Positions 46,341 through 56,600 of a DNA stretch of 64,000 nucleotides are shown here, in pieces (the stretch's first letter is position 1; every line of letters starts with the position of its first letter). Below the pieces are notes generated by a model. That model saw nothing but the letters and a program-made list of their open reading frames with translations, was not told where the DNA came from and ran no database searches. The translations under genes and the position numbers were made by a program. Location of the stretch: assembly GCA_000349905.1 (NCBI GenBank), contig KB722737.1:1249474-1313473 (forward strand), written 5' to 3'. Source of the DNA: Volvariella volvacea V23. Lineage: Eukaryota > Basidiomycota > Agaricomycetes > Agaricales > Pluteaceae.

Positions 46341-49300
46341 ATGGCGTCTAGCACGATCATGTCCTCGAGAAGACACGGCCACTCCGCTTCTATCCCCATC
46401 CCTCTGGCAAACATGGACTACACCACAATGGGCCCCAATCTGTTCTCGACTGAGGAAGCCGAGAGGATTAGCAGCATGATTGACGAAGAGCTCAAGGCAT
46501 GTCTCCTCTTCTCACCATCTCAGCCTTACTTATCACCATGCCGCTTCTCTGCTCATAGAAAGAGTATGCTCGGAAGAAGGAGGCAAGGAAGAAGGAAGTC
46601 AACGGTGAGCAACTACTCGTCTAAACTGCAATAATTCTCAGACTGCCCCTCCCAGTCATGCTCCTCGGCCAAGCCGAGTCCGGTACGTCCACCACCCCAC
46701 TCTACCACCCACCCCATACCCATCCTCCCCCACAGGCAAATCCACACTCCAAAAACAATTCCAGCTCTACTACGCCTCCCAAAGCCTCGAGCACGAACGC
46801 CCCTCCTGGCGGCCCGTCGTCTACTTCAACATCATCAAAGCCGTGCGCATGATCCTCGACGAGCTCGACTACCAGTTCCTCCTCGCCTCCCAGGGCGAGC
46901 CGCGCATCGACCCCGCCCTCGTCGCCCAGGACGTCCAGGACGAGATCGCGGCCCTGAGGGGGAGGCTCCTCCCGCTCGTGGCGATGGAGGACAGTCTGGC
47001 GACCGAGCTGAGCGGAGGGGTGTCCATTGCGGGTGGGCGGGCCGGCGCGTTTGTTAGGTCCGGGTGGCAGGCGCTCGTTTCGTCGACGTCTGCATCTGCA
47101 TCCTCGTCGTCGCTCTTGCCTCCGACGAATTCTGCGAACGCAAGAGCGTGGTCCCCGTCTGCGCCTGCGACGGTGAAATTAAACGAGGTCGCCAGTCTGG
47201 CAGCGAAGACTCTCGCTTCGTTGACAAAGGACGTCGACGCGCTGTGGAAGCACCGGGCTGTCAAGAGCCTGCTGGAGCTTCGGAAGCTGAGGCTGGACGA
47301 GTCTGCCCCTTTGTACGTCATAACCCATCCCGATCGTTATTGTTGCCTGATTTTTGGCTGACTGACGTCTCGTATGAAGCTTTTTGGACAGTCTGTGGCG
47401 GATCTGCGAGGCTGGGTATCTACCTACAACCGGTTCGTTTCGTCTAGCTCTTACCTCTTCGGCCCCTTAACGTCACTCAACGGGTTTCGGTTTCGGTTTC
47501 GGGTTCCACCACTCAATTTCTCTTTCGCCTCTGGTACGGTATGGTATGGTCTGACAGACGATATACTCAACGTCCGAATCCAAACCCTCGGCGTGATGGA
47601 ACACTCCTTCCCTATAACAATGGGCGGGACGACTTACAATTGGAAGCTCTACGACGTCGGCGGAGCTGTAAGCCCCTTTTTGATCTAATTTCCCCTCATC
47701 AAATTTCCCCTCCAAGAAAACTCTCAGTCCTTGCCTCCCCTTTCTATCTCTTGCTTCTCTCTTTCCTCGTGTGCCTACAACTGATCACGATACCCCCCCA
47801 ATTTTTCACAACTGCCAGCGTGGTCAGGTTAGTCTCCTCGCATATCTCCCTTCTTTCTATCCGTTGGCAAAAACAGCTCAACTGCGCTTCGATTTTGGCG
47901 AAACAAAAACACCGACAATAAATGATAGAGACAAGCTTGGGTGCCTTACTTTGAAGATGGTAAGTTCCCCATTCCCCTTCTACCCTACGTTCGTCGTGGT
48001 TGTTCTGCACCACTTCGAAAAAGAGCTCCACACCCTCAGATCAGGGGTACAATTGCTGTTTTGGCATTCTTAATGAGAAGAAGCCAGAGGCCGAAGGCCT
48101 ATTATCTCCCCTGTTCCCTGTTCCCTGTTTTCTGTTACCGGGACCGATCCCCTTCTCCGACCTCCGTTTATCATGTTTCCTGTTTTCTTGTTTCCTGTTT
48201 CTGTCTCCTGTTTCCTCGTTGAGCACGTTACTAATCGGCAATTCCCTTCCCCTTCCCTTGTGCTTCTTCTCCTTGGATCTTGAATGATCAGCAACGGCAA
48301 TTATATTCCTAGGTAACGGAATCCTCGAAAAAAGAGTTCCTGAAAGTCTGGAGTCTGGCTGACCTTGTTCTTTTTTTTTTTCTCTCTCTCCTTTAATTAT
48401 GCCTGTCGGCTCCGGTTTGGTGTTTTGATGTTTGGTGTGGGTGTGGGTGTTGTGTCCAGCCCCAATCAGTGCCTTTGATCAGGTGTGTATACGAGTACCG
48501 TTGTGGTTTCTTTCCTGCTCTTCTGCGGGGGTTTTCTTTGTGCCGTCGTTAGGACTACCTTGTGCTTCTGGCTTCGAACTGCACTTTCGCGGCTAGCCTC
48601 GCTCGCTGGGGGGGACCCTTGGCTGTTGGTCTTCCCGGTGTAGTCGCCCGAGAATCTGATATGGGGTCTAGACGCAACAGCATAATGACGTGCTGTAGAG
48701 CAGCACACGGCAGATCCAATCTATTTAATCCGATTTAATTCTCGACTGACTGACGTCTCGCATGTTCTCTCCCTCGTTTATTCATACTTTTGTAGTACCT
48801 GGAAGAAGATCCACGGACGAACCGGATAGACGATTCGCTGCAATTGTTCACGGCTATATGCGCAAACAGGCTGCTCAAGAGCGCACATCTGGTCTTGTTG
48901 CTCAACAAGGTGAGTTGGTTGGTGCTATTTTATTTTGAGGGGGTTGGAGTGTTCTCTGTCGTTTGTTCTATTCTATCTTCTACTTTCCTTCTTTTGTTAC
49001 TGCCTGTGTCCCCTTTTCTGGTTCTAGTCTGGGGCTGGAACTGACGTGCTGTTTTGTTTTTTAATGTCCCTCACTCCTACCCTCGCTCGCTCCTGACATG
49101 ACCGCTGATGCTTATCTTGCGCCACCCCGACTCGGACTCGCTTACCACATCAACCTTTGAACAAAAAAAAACAGGCTGATATACTCAAGAAAAAACTGGA
49201 CGCCGGGATTAAAGTCAAGAAATAGTACGTAACAACGCTGCTCTCTTTTTGTGTTTCATTTTTTGCATTTTATCTTGCTTTTCATATGAATTTCACTTGG

Positions 49301-50701
49301 CGGTTTCTCTGCCTGTCTTGTCCTGCCCTGTCCTGCCCTGTCCCGCCCTACGCTAGTGCCCTTTCCCTTTCCATCTATTCCGTTAGCTGTCCCCACAGCC
49401 CTTGAGGGAGGAGGCACTCTGGAGAAATGGACGAGGGATGTGCTGCGTACCCACGTACTCTAAAACCTACCGGGGTTACAGCCTAAATGACCCAGGCTAA
49501 TGGCCTCGAGGTGGTCTGGGTAGTAGCTCCGTATCTCTTGGCCGGTCATTAACGTGCTTGTATGCGTCTAATTCCTCTCACTTTCTGCGTCTTGGACGCG
49601 GAGCATTGATGCATACGTACTGCATCCGTCACGTCACACGACATCTTCCCCTTCCCCCCTTCCCGTGGTATCGCCCCGCCCCTTCTCCCCTTCTCCCTTT
49701 CTGCCCGTTTCGCGCTTCGGCTCCGAATGACATGCTAACCTTTTTGCCTTTTCCCTCGCTTCCTGCTTCCTGTCTTCATAACATCCAAATTAATCCCTCA
49801 ACACTCGACCTGACCCAACCCGACCCGGCACGTCCGCGAACCTGGGGGGCCGTCAATATGTCAATTGTCATCGCCGATGGTTGTGGAAATGCCTCGTCGG
49901 AACCGTCCGTCCGTGTGCGTGTGCGTGTGCGTGTGCGTGTGATCACGATCACTCGCGGATGCGCCGCCGCCACTGCCATTGCCAACAACGGCCCGTGTCG
50001 TGTTCTCTGTTGTCCCTTGACCTTGCATGGGCCGATACATCCCATATCACAACCTCGCATCATCTGTTACGGGGACGATAACGGGAAAACAAAAAACTCG
50101 CACCTTATCTTGGCCCTTTGCCTTTTGGTGATTGGGGACGCTCGTATTGCACCCGACGTTGCCTTTGCTTTTGCTGCGCGCCTGTGGTGGACCTGCATGT
50201 TGTTATCGCCACCTTCTTCTCTCGCTCCTCCTCGTCTCTGCGGGCTCTGTATATGATGGCATGTACAACATGGTGATGGCGCGACATGATGAATAGCATC
50301 ACGAGCTTTGCGGAGAGACCGAATGAATACGAAGCTGTAGCGGAGTATTTCAGGTCTCATTTTGTGCAGGTGCATAGGAGGAAGGATGCTTCGCATCGGC
50401 AGCTCTATGTCGTGAGTACTGCTTGCCGTTGTATGTCTTGCGTGTACTGATGGTGCTTCTTTGCGTGTAGCATTTTACGTCGATGTTGGTAAGTGTGCTG
50501 AATGGTAACGAGGCGTAGATGTGAGGATGGATGATGGGTTTCTCGTTTCAGGATACAAAAGCGATGCAGAGCATTATATCAAATGGTAAGCCACACTCTC
50601 TCCACACCTCTCCTTACATTCAGATGCTCATTTACTTCCTATCACTTACAGTCGGCGAGGCCATTCTCCACCAACACATCGCCTCTGTCGGCCTAGCCTG
50701 A
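46341..50701 (+). CDS. divergent heterotrimeric G-protein alpha subunit (intact copy)
   Basis: Sixteen exons join in phase (46341-46496, 46559-46604, 46656-46682, 46736-47312, 47380-47432, 47558-47667, 47819-47827, 47929-47959, 48292-48312, 48460-48482, 48796-48909, 49175-49224, 50297-50411, 50471-50488, 50552-50585, 50652-50701), giving about 477 residues against ~350 for ordinary G-alphas. P-loop GQAESGKST is at 72-80 and is followed by a long helical domain with a Ser/Ala-rich insert. Switch I is NVRIQT with Arg293. Switch II is DVGGA-RGQ-RQAW, in which Ala323 replaces the GTP-hydrolysing Gln and the nine-base exon 47819-47827 supplies RGQ. Guanine motif: NKAD (388-391); TCAT-like: HFTSML. 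The C-terminus is GEAILHQHIASVGLA, where receptors would bind. No N-terminal MGxxxS myristoylation site. Intron 1 is GC-AG; intron 12 is 1072 bases. Likely a slow-hydrolysing or non-classical G-alpha. Confidence 0.87.
49913..49941. repeat. (GTGTGC)n microsatellite in the long G-alpha intron
   Basis: Four perfect GTGTGC units plus a partial fifth, within intron 49225-50296. Confidence 0.85.
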
Positions 50702-51397
50702 CACTCCCTTAAAAAAGTGCTAAAGAAACCGAAATACGGAAGAACAGAAACACGTTGTCATATCTATATCCCATCCCAGTAGCATGTACGTATACTTACT
50801 TACAATTTTACAACTTGTGCCAGTGCCAGTGTCGGTGGACCATCGCAGGATGATGGTTCCCCCGATTCCGGTTCCAATACATATGACAAAATTCGAATAA
50901 TTCGTGGGTCGTTGGTTGAGTACTTTTGACGATGACCCCACCCCCTTCTCCCCACTCCTGAGGCTCCGGATCCTACTCTGGACTGTAACATAATATGTAC
51001 GGCTTGGATAGTGTATCGTTCATATTATGGCCAGTTTTGTGATTGGCGATTATTAGTTACTGGTTACCAGTTACCAGATATGATATCAGTTACCAGCTCA
51101 ATTATTGCCTCCGCTGTTCCCTTTGGTTTCATGTTCGACCAGGGCAGAGATGCAAGTGTCGCCGGTGATATATGTGAATCCGAATGTATCCTATAGGGTG
51201 GGGCACCGTGAAGGCAGTCGTAGCTCGATACCTATAATCTACAGAATCCGTGGTACTGCAATGGACATCCCTACCGCGCGATAACAATGCCGCTGGCTAC
51301 AACTCGTCCCATATGCCCGCCTATTCGCATCACAGGCATGTCCAATCCCAACCTTCATACACAATTCCGTCGCAACGACTCCCAACTAGCCGCCCAA
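50702..51397. other. convergent 3' flanks of G-alpha and phosphatase genes
   Basis: No gene recognised. Contains a small imperfect repeat of TTACTGGTTACCAGTTACCAG type near 51057-51078. Confidence 0.45.
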
Positions 51398-52060
51398 CTA
51401 GCCGCCCCAGCATTTCCTTTTCTTCCTCTCCTCCCGGTCCCGGGTCGTATCACTACCACCAAACAACGCCACCCTCTTCTCTACCTTTGACGGGAGAACC
51501 TCCACCCCCTGAAGCGTACGCTCCCCATAAACGCTCTCCTCCAGCTCCTTCAGCTGTCGCATGAGCTTGGGGCCCGGACATGCCGCGGGTCTGGCTCGGA
51601 CGACTGCGCCCAGTGCTTCGCTTAATCTCATGCCGCACCTCGTCATGAGGTAGGCGGTGACGATTGTGGGCGAACGGGCTACGCCTCTGACGCAGTGGAC
51701 GAGAACCATCCCCGGTTTGCTGCTGCTCCCCTCTGCTAGTGTTTCAGGATCCTCGCTAGAGCCCACAGGCGTGGGTCTGGGCTTTACGCTGTCTATAAAG
51801 TCGCTTGCCTGTCCAATGACCCTGTCTAAAGATGAGGAGGGGTTATCCGTTAGAGGCAGACGGAGGTATGTGACGTTGGACAGGGATGATAATGGCGCGG
51901 TGCCGACACTGAGAACGTGAGTGATTGCATGCGCTTCGATGAAGGATTGGGAGGATGACGTTCGTGGACCTAGGAAGAGATAAGGCGGTTGAATTAGTAC
52001 TGCAGAGTCTGGTTTCTTCTGGCTCTTTGAACTCGACGTCCTGGTTTTGGGCTTGAACAT
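51398..52060 (-). CDS. dual-specificity protein phosphatase
   Basis: Single-exon gene of 220 residues if translation starts at ATG 52060 (MFKPKTRTSS); an in-frame ATG at 52114 would add 18 residues. The active-site loop HCVRGVARS is complete: Cys123 is the nucleophile and Arg129 binds phosphate. The probable general acid is Asp72 in LPLTDNPS. The N-terminal strand motif PPYLFLGPRTSSS and HVLSVG match small atypical DSPs that remove phosphate from Ser/Thr and Tyr. A Ser/Glu-rich insert (about 96-115) separates the acid loop from the catalytic loop. The target is unknown. It shares a promoter region with F-box-like member 3. Confidence 0.88.
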   Translation of the reverse strand: MFKPKTRTSSSKSQKKPDSAVLIQPPYLFLGPRTSSSQSFIEAHAITHVLSVGTAPLSSLSNVTYLRLPLTDNPSSSLDRVIGQASDFIDSVKPRPTPVGSSEDPETLAEGSSSKPGMVLVHCVRGVARSPTIVTAYLMTRCGMRLSEALGAVVRARPAACPGPKLMRQLKELEESVYGERTLQGVEVLPSKVEKRVALFGGSDTTRDREERKKRKCWGG

Positions 52061-52588
52061 TTTTTTGTGAGGTGGATTACAGTGGATGTCATTGTCGCGG
52101 TGTTTGGACCTCATCGGCGGCGTGTCGGCAGATTAGGGGGTGGCTGGCTTCTGAATTCTGCGGTTGGAACCGCGTCTTCCATCCCAACATTGTCTTGGAT
52201 TCATCTACTTTGCCATCTACTTTGCAGAACCTTCGACGCAGACTTTCGCATATCAAATTTCTCTACGCATCTCACACTATTATTACTGCTGGCACCGCAC
52301 CTGGCACCGCAACGCACTCACTTACAAATCTATAATTGGATCCCCGGAGCTCACATGGGCGCCAAGGCATATCGTATTGGGTAGAATCAGTTCGCGGGTA
52401 CGAAGGAGTGTAGTAACAGTACCAACAGCACTGCCACGGTTCACGCGTTCACGATCCATGGTCGTCTGCCTGCTTGGGTGCTACGTAGGTACCAGCCTGC
52501 ATTACGTCTTCTCTATTTCCTAATCTGTATTCCCACGAGGCCCATCACAACAAATATGTCTATCACCAGCTGTCGTTGATCGTCAACG
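52061..52588. other. divergent promoter region, phosphatase / F-box-like member 3
   Basis: No gene seen. GGCACCGCA and its near-copy ACTGGCACCGCACC occur close together at about 52290-52312. Confidence 0.4.
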
Positions 52589-53729
52589 ATGAGCGATTCA
52601 ATCCAAGATACAATCACCCCCAAAGAACCACGCTTACCACCAGACTTGGAGCGTGTCATCTTCGAACTCACCGCCCTCAATGACAGGGGTTCTATTCCGT
52701 TGCTGATGCAGGTTGCCCACCGGGTACGACTTTGGTGGGTCAACGAGCCATGGGTTTGCGTTATGGATTGTGAGGCTTACCAGTACCATTAACGACCATT
52801 CTCAACTTGAAGGCTGGGGGCCATCCGTTATAAAACCATAGTCCTCCGAGTAGATCGAAAATCGTTCGACGACGACAACGAGCTGGTAGCCCATTTTTAT
52901 CATAGCTGTCAACCCCCTAGTTCATATCTGCATCATGTCAGACATCTATCGATCATAGGGAGAGGCGTTCAAGAGGATTACTCGAGCGCGGTCGTTTCTC
53001 GATGCGCTAACCTTCAAGACCTCCACGTAAAGGGCGGTGCCACGCCTGCCATTCTGTCGGCATTGACCGAGGTCATTCACTCACCCCATCGCACCGTCTC
53101 GCCCCGTGGTCTACTCCGCTTCAGCGGTAACCTGCCCCAGTTGTGGTCTGATAGACAGGTCGATTTCACCCACGAGGTTTTGAAGGACCTGACCCATTTG
53201 GATCTAGATGGGTTTGGTGCCTCTGTGCCTCATTGGAAGGATGGGAACAACTTTGCATGCTTGAAGAACTTGCGGTATCTGGCGTTTGCGGATTTGAGTT
53301 GCCCCGATTTGCATGATATTGTCTGGATGTGTTTGAAGAGCTNNNNNNNNNNNNNNNNNNNNNNNNNNNNNNNNNNNNNNNNNNNNNNNNNNNNNNNNNN
53401 NNNNNNNNNNNNNNNNNNNNNNNNNNNNNNNNNNNNNNNNNNGTGAGGCTTTGGAGGCAGTAATCGTGTACCAAATAAAAGGAGGTAGCGAAGAAGAGAA
53501 GGCTTTTGAGGATAAGTTACCAAAGGTTAGGGAGAGGCTGAGATTGGACGGGACAGTGGAAAAGGTGCTGGAGGATAGGGTCGTGATTTTTACATATGAT
53601 GATTTGTTTGCTCATACGTGGAGTTGGACTGATGATTGGGTTAGGGGTGCAACGGGAGGTCGCGACAACTGGACGTCGGCAGAGGGAATCATCAAGCGAC
53701 GACGGGAGGATAAAGAGCAGCTACTGTAA
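52589..53729 (+). CDS. F-box-like family protein (member 3), interrupted by assembly gap
   Basis: Exon 1 (52589-52734) encodes PRLPPDLERVIFELTALNDRGS...VAHRVRLW, the clearest F-box-like segment of the five. The intron (52735-52812) splits the TG|G codon. Exon 2 starts at 52813 and runs in frame to the N gap at 53343, with LRR-like strands (LTHLDLDGFGA, NLRYLAFADLS). The frame resumes at 53445 with EALEAVIVYQIKGG and ends at TGA/TAA-type stop 53727-53729 after a basic, acidic-aromatic tail (FTYDDLFAHTWSWTDDWVRG). Family members have comparable tails. The missing middle cannot be described; its true length is unknown. Confidence 0.72.
53343..53442. other. assembly gap (100 N) in the F-box-like gene
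   Basis: Run of 100 N inside coding sequence. Whether the frame is preserved across it cannot be judged. Confidence 0.9.
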
Positions 53730-53962
53730 GTCTGTAATGCAGTGTCAAAGCGAGCCAAACCACATCAACAATAAAATCGAATTACTTGCGAGAGTTGGTG
53801 TAGTTCAAGCTCTGCGTGTACATTTTTCGTTGGTGCTAGTACAAGGCGATGTCAACGACCGCGAGAATCTGGCGGGTTGGGTCGTTATAGGGGCTATATG
53901 CGTGGGAGGTAATTGGTCAGCTAGGTACCGAAACCAGAAGCTTGGCGGATTTGGGGAATTTG

Positions 53963-55277
53963 ATGTTCGACTTCTCCAATCCATTTCGTCAAAATTTGGC
54001 ACAGCTAATCTCACCGCTACGTAGAATCCGACCCAACCAACCGTTTTTTAGACTCGCCGCACACCGTAGACCTACACTATGGTCACTTTACAGAGGCTTA
54101 TTGAGGGAGGCCCCATCAGACGAGGTATGCTGCGAATGTGCAATATAGTTTGATTAAACGTACCTAACGAGTCAGATACATAGGCATATTCAAGAGCTTT
54201 TCCGAAAGAACAAGGGGGTAACGAGCGGAAAAGTTGCAAAACGACAACTTGAAATGGGCTACAAAGTGCGTCGTTTTCGATTTGATATCCCTTCTTCGGC
54301 GTCTAAGAGCATGTCGCAGTGGCTCGAGATGTTCAAGAAAGCTAATGCAGGAGACTTGAAGCTACAAAACACTCTTTTCCGATACACACGCTTCCTAGCT
54401 TTCAAGTTCGAGCAGCGATATTGGAAGCAACTCATATGGAACGAAATGGTGAGTCCCGTGGATTATTTGGAGAAGTGATCTCACTTTCCTGTTCAGGCAT
54501 GGCAAGAGCGCCTAAAGAATAGACCTATCATGACTGGCGGCTATTTGAGGGCATCTATCTACAATAAGCCTCTTCCAAGGCTAAAGCCTCAGCCACTACA
54601 CATAACGCGCATGATATACAAGCGCAGAAGGGTTCGAGAGCGTCGCATTCTAAGAATACATGAATTGCAAGAGATGCAGCAGATCCTGCGTCACGAGCGT
54701 GACTTTGAATCACAGCTTGCAAAGTTACACCCATTTGAGACGACGTACGCTGGGGAGGCTTGGCCTGATTGGGGTATGTTTGTGCTTCCTGTTCGCCCAC
54801 GACACTGCTGATAAGATGCCTATAGAGGAAAGTCTCGTACAGGAACGTCAACAACTACAACGGGGTCTCGATCTTGACGTGCAACGTGCCCAAACACCTT
54901 TTGATCCGAAGCTGGTCGAGCAGATAAAGCAGGCCCGGAGAGAGAAGATAGCTAACAAGACCCGAGAGTTGGAGCGAGAACGTCGAGGCGAGGTTCTCAA
55001 ACGGACCATTCGTCGCAGGAATCAAGGACCACCAGCACATGTGCTGCGGCGGATGAGTCCAGAGCGCCGAGAGATGGACAAGGTAGTTAGAAGTGTCAGT
55101 GAGGTGGGGTACGTGGCCCAGGTAAAGATGCAGCTGGGCTTCAAGTTGCGAAACCCTACGAAGTGGAAAGAGGAATTCGGGCCTGCTGATCGCCAGGAAG
55201 AGTTGTGTGAATTAGAGGACGAGATAAGGCGAGAAAACGCGAAGAGGCGGCTGGATCCTCCGAGCACGAGTGTATAG
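53963..55277 (+). CDS. LYR-motif protein, probably mitochondrial
   Basis: Four exons (53963-54124, 54176-54448, 54497-54773, 54826-55277) join to about 387 residues. After a short basic, Phe/Arg-rich N-terminus that could target mitochondria comes RRPTLWSLYRGLLREAP, with the LYR tripeptide at residues 42-44. Small LYR proteins help assemble Fe-S proteins or respiratory complexes. A second conserved block is YNKPLPRLKPQPLHITRMIYKRRR. The C-terminal half is highly charged, helical and Arg/Glu-rich. It is much longer than classic LYR assembly factors (about 90-120 residues), so its role may differ, for instance in mitochondrial translation. I chose ATG 53963 because it is the only in-frame ATG before the LYR motif. 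Confidence 0.72.
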
Positions 55278-55451
55278 TACCCTTGATTACTCTGGCTAGA
55301 ATATATCCCGCCTTTGACCTGGACTGCCTTCGTGCATGGATTCGCAGGCGCCACTGGAAACGTGCACGGACTTTCCCGTTTTCTCGCACCATTAGAGTCG
55401 GGGACCCTTTAGCTCGCCCGATGGAAAAAATTAGTAGCCCCAAGCTTGACC

Positions 55452-56459
55452 ATGGACTTCTCACTCGAAGATATTGAGCCTGTTCTACCCCTCGAGCTCG
55501 AGCGCGAGATTTTTTTGCTCGCAGCGAGCACCGATTTCGACACTGCTCAGACGCTTTTCAACGTCGCCCAGCGTGTCCGAGTATGGTAAGGAATTACATA
55601 TTTCGGCAACTTGCATGCTCACCCCCACATGGCTTCTCCCCCGCATTAACGTAGGATTGAACCGTATGTCTATATGGTCATAATGCAAGGAGAGGGCACC
55701 GCAATACGTCCTAAGGGACATAAGGCGCCTCAGACGCCCCCGTTAGAGTCGTATGCCAAGCACATTCGCCATCTTCTCCTGGGCTACACACTTGACCCGG
55801 ACATCGTCGATGTCTATCTCAACGCCTGCACGGGGGTTTCTGACCTCGCATTGTGGTCCCACACTCTCAACATACAGATGGCCAACACGATCGGACGTCT
55901 CCCCAGTCTCCGGCGTCTGTCGACGAACCTTGAGAAACTGTTCCGGCCCGTTGGCGCCAACCCTTCCGCTTTCCACGTCACCTTCCCAACCCCCGACTTT
56001 TCGCATCCTCTGTTTGCGAATCTCACACACCTTGAGATTACGAATCCGTGCAAGGAGTGGACGGGCGCTTGGGATGGTCTTGCTTCCATTCCGAATCTTA
56101 CGCATCTGGCTTTCGACTTTGAGTACTACCCCGCGGTGGTGGAGGGCGCATTGACGGAATGCATGTCGTTGCAGGTTTTGGTCTTGGTAAACGGCTTGTT
56201 GGATCCCAATGGCGACTTTTTGAGAGAAGTGTCGCCGGTGATTGCAGCGGATCCTCGGATGGTGGCGTTGTATGTGAAAGCGTGGGATCATGATTGGGAA
56301 TCTGGTGCATGGGGGAATGGCGATTTCTGGTTGCTGGCGGAGGAGATTGTTGCTGAACAGCGGAAACCTCGTGAGGAGAGGTCGATAGTGCCACCCTTTG
56401 GCAAGTATTGTGCACCCAGGGTAAGCAGTTCCCTGCATGACGCATATCGCAGCAGCTGA
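55452..56459 (+). CDS. F-box-like family protein (member 4)
   Basis: Two exons (55452-55585, 55655-56459), about 312 residues. Exon 1 encodes PVLPLELEREIFLLAASTDFDTAQTLFNVAQRVRVW; the intron splits the TG|G codon exactly as in the other members. Exon 2 has leucine-rich strands (SLRRLSTNL, NLTHLEITNP, NLTHLAFDFEYY) and the family's tail (NGDFWLLAEEIVAEQRK). Compared with member 1 it has an extra C-terminal stretch after the tail. Function is inferred only from the F-box-like N-terminus. Confidence 0.8.
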
Positions 56460-56600
56460 TGTTCAAGTGCAGACATGGTTATAATGTGCAATGTAATTGT
56501 GACGACATGGGAAATTGTGCAGAAATGGGGTCTAGTGGCGATAGGCATTACAAGGAACATACCATACGTATATCATCTAATCATACAACTTTGGAAATCT

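Noticed and set aside
49558..50256. 232-residue frame inside the long G-alpha intron
   Set aside because: Pro/Cys/Arg-rich, low-complexity translation across a GTGTGC repeat, with no recognisable domain; the flanking exons join in frame across it.
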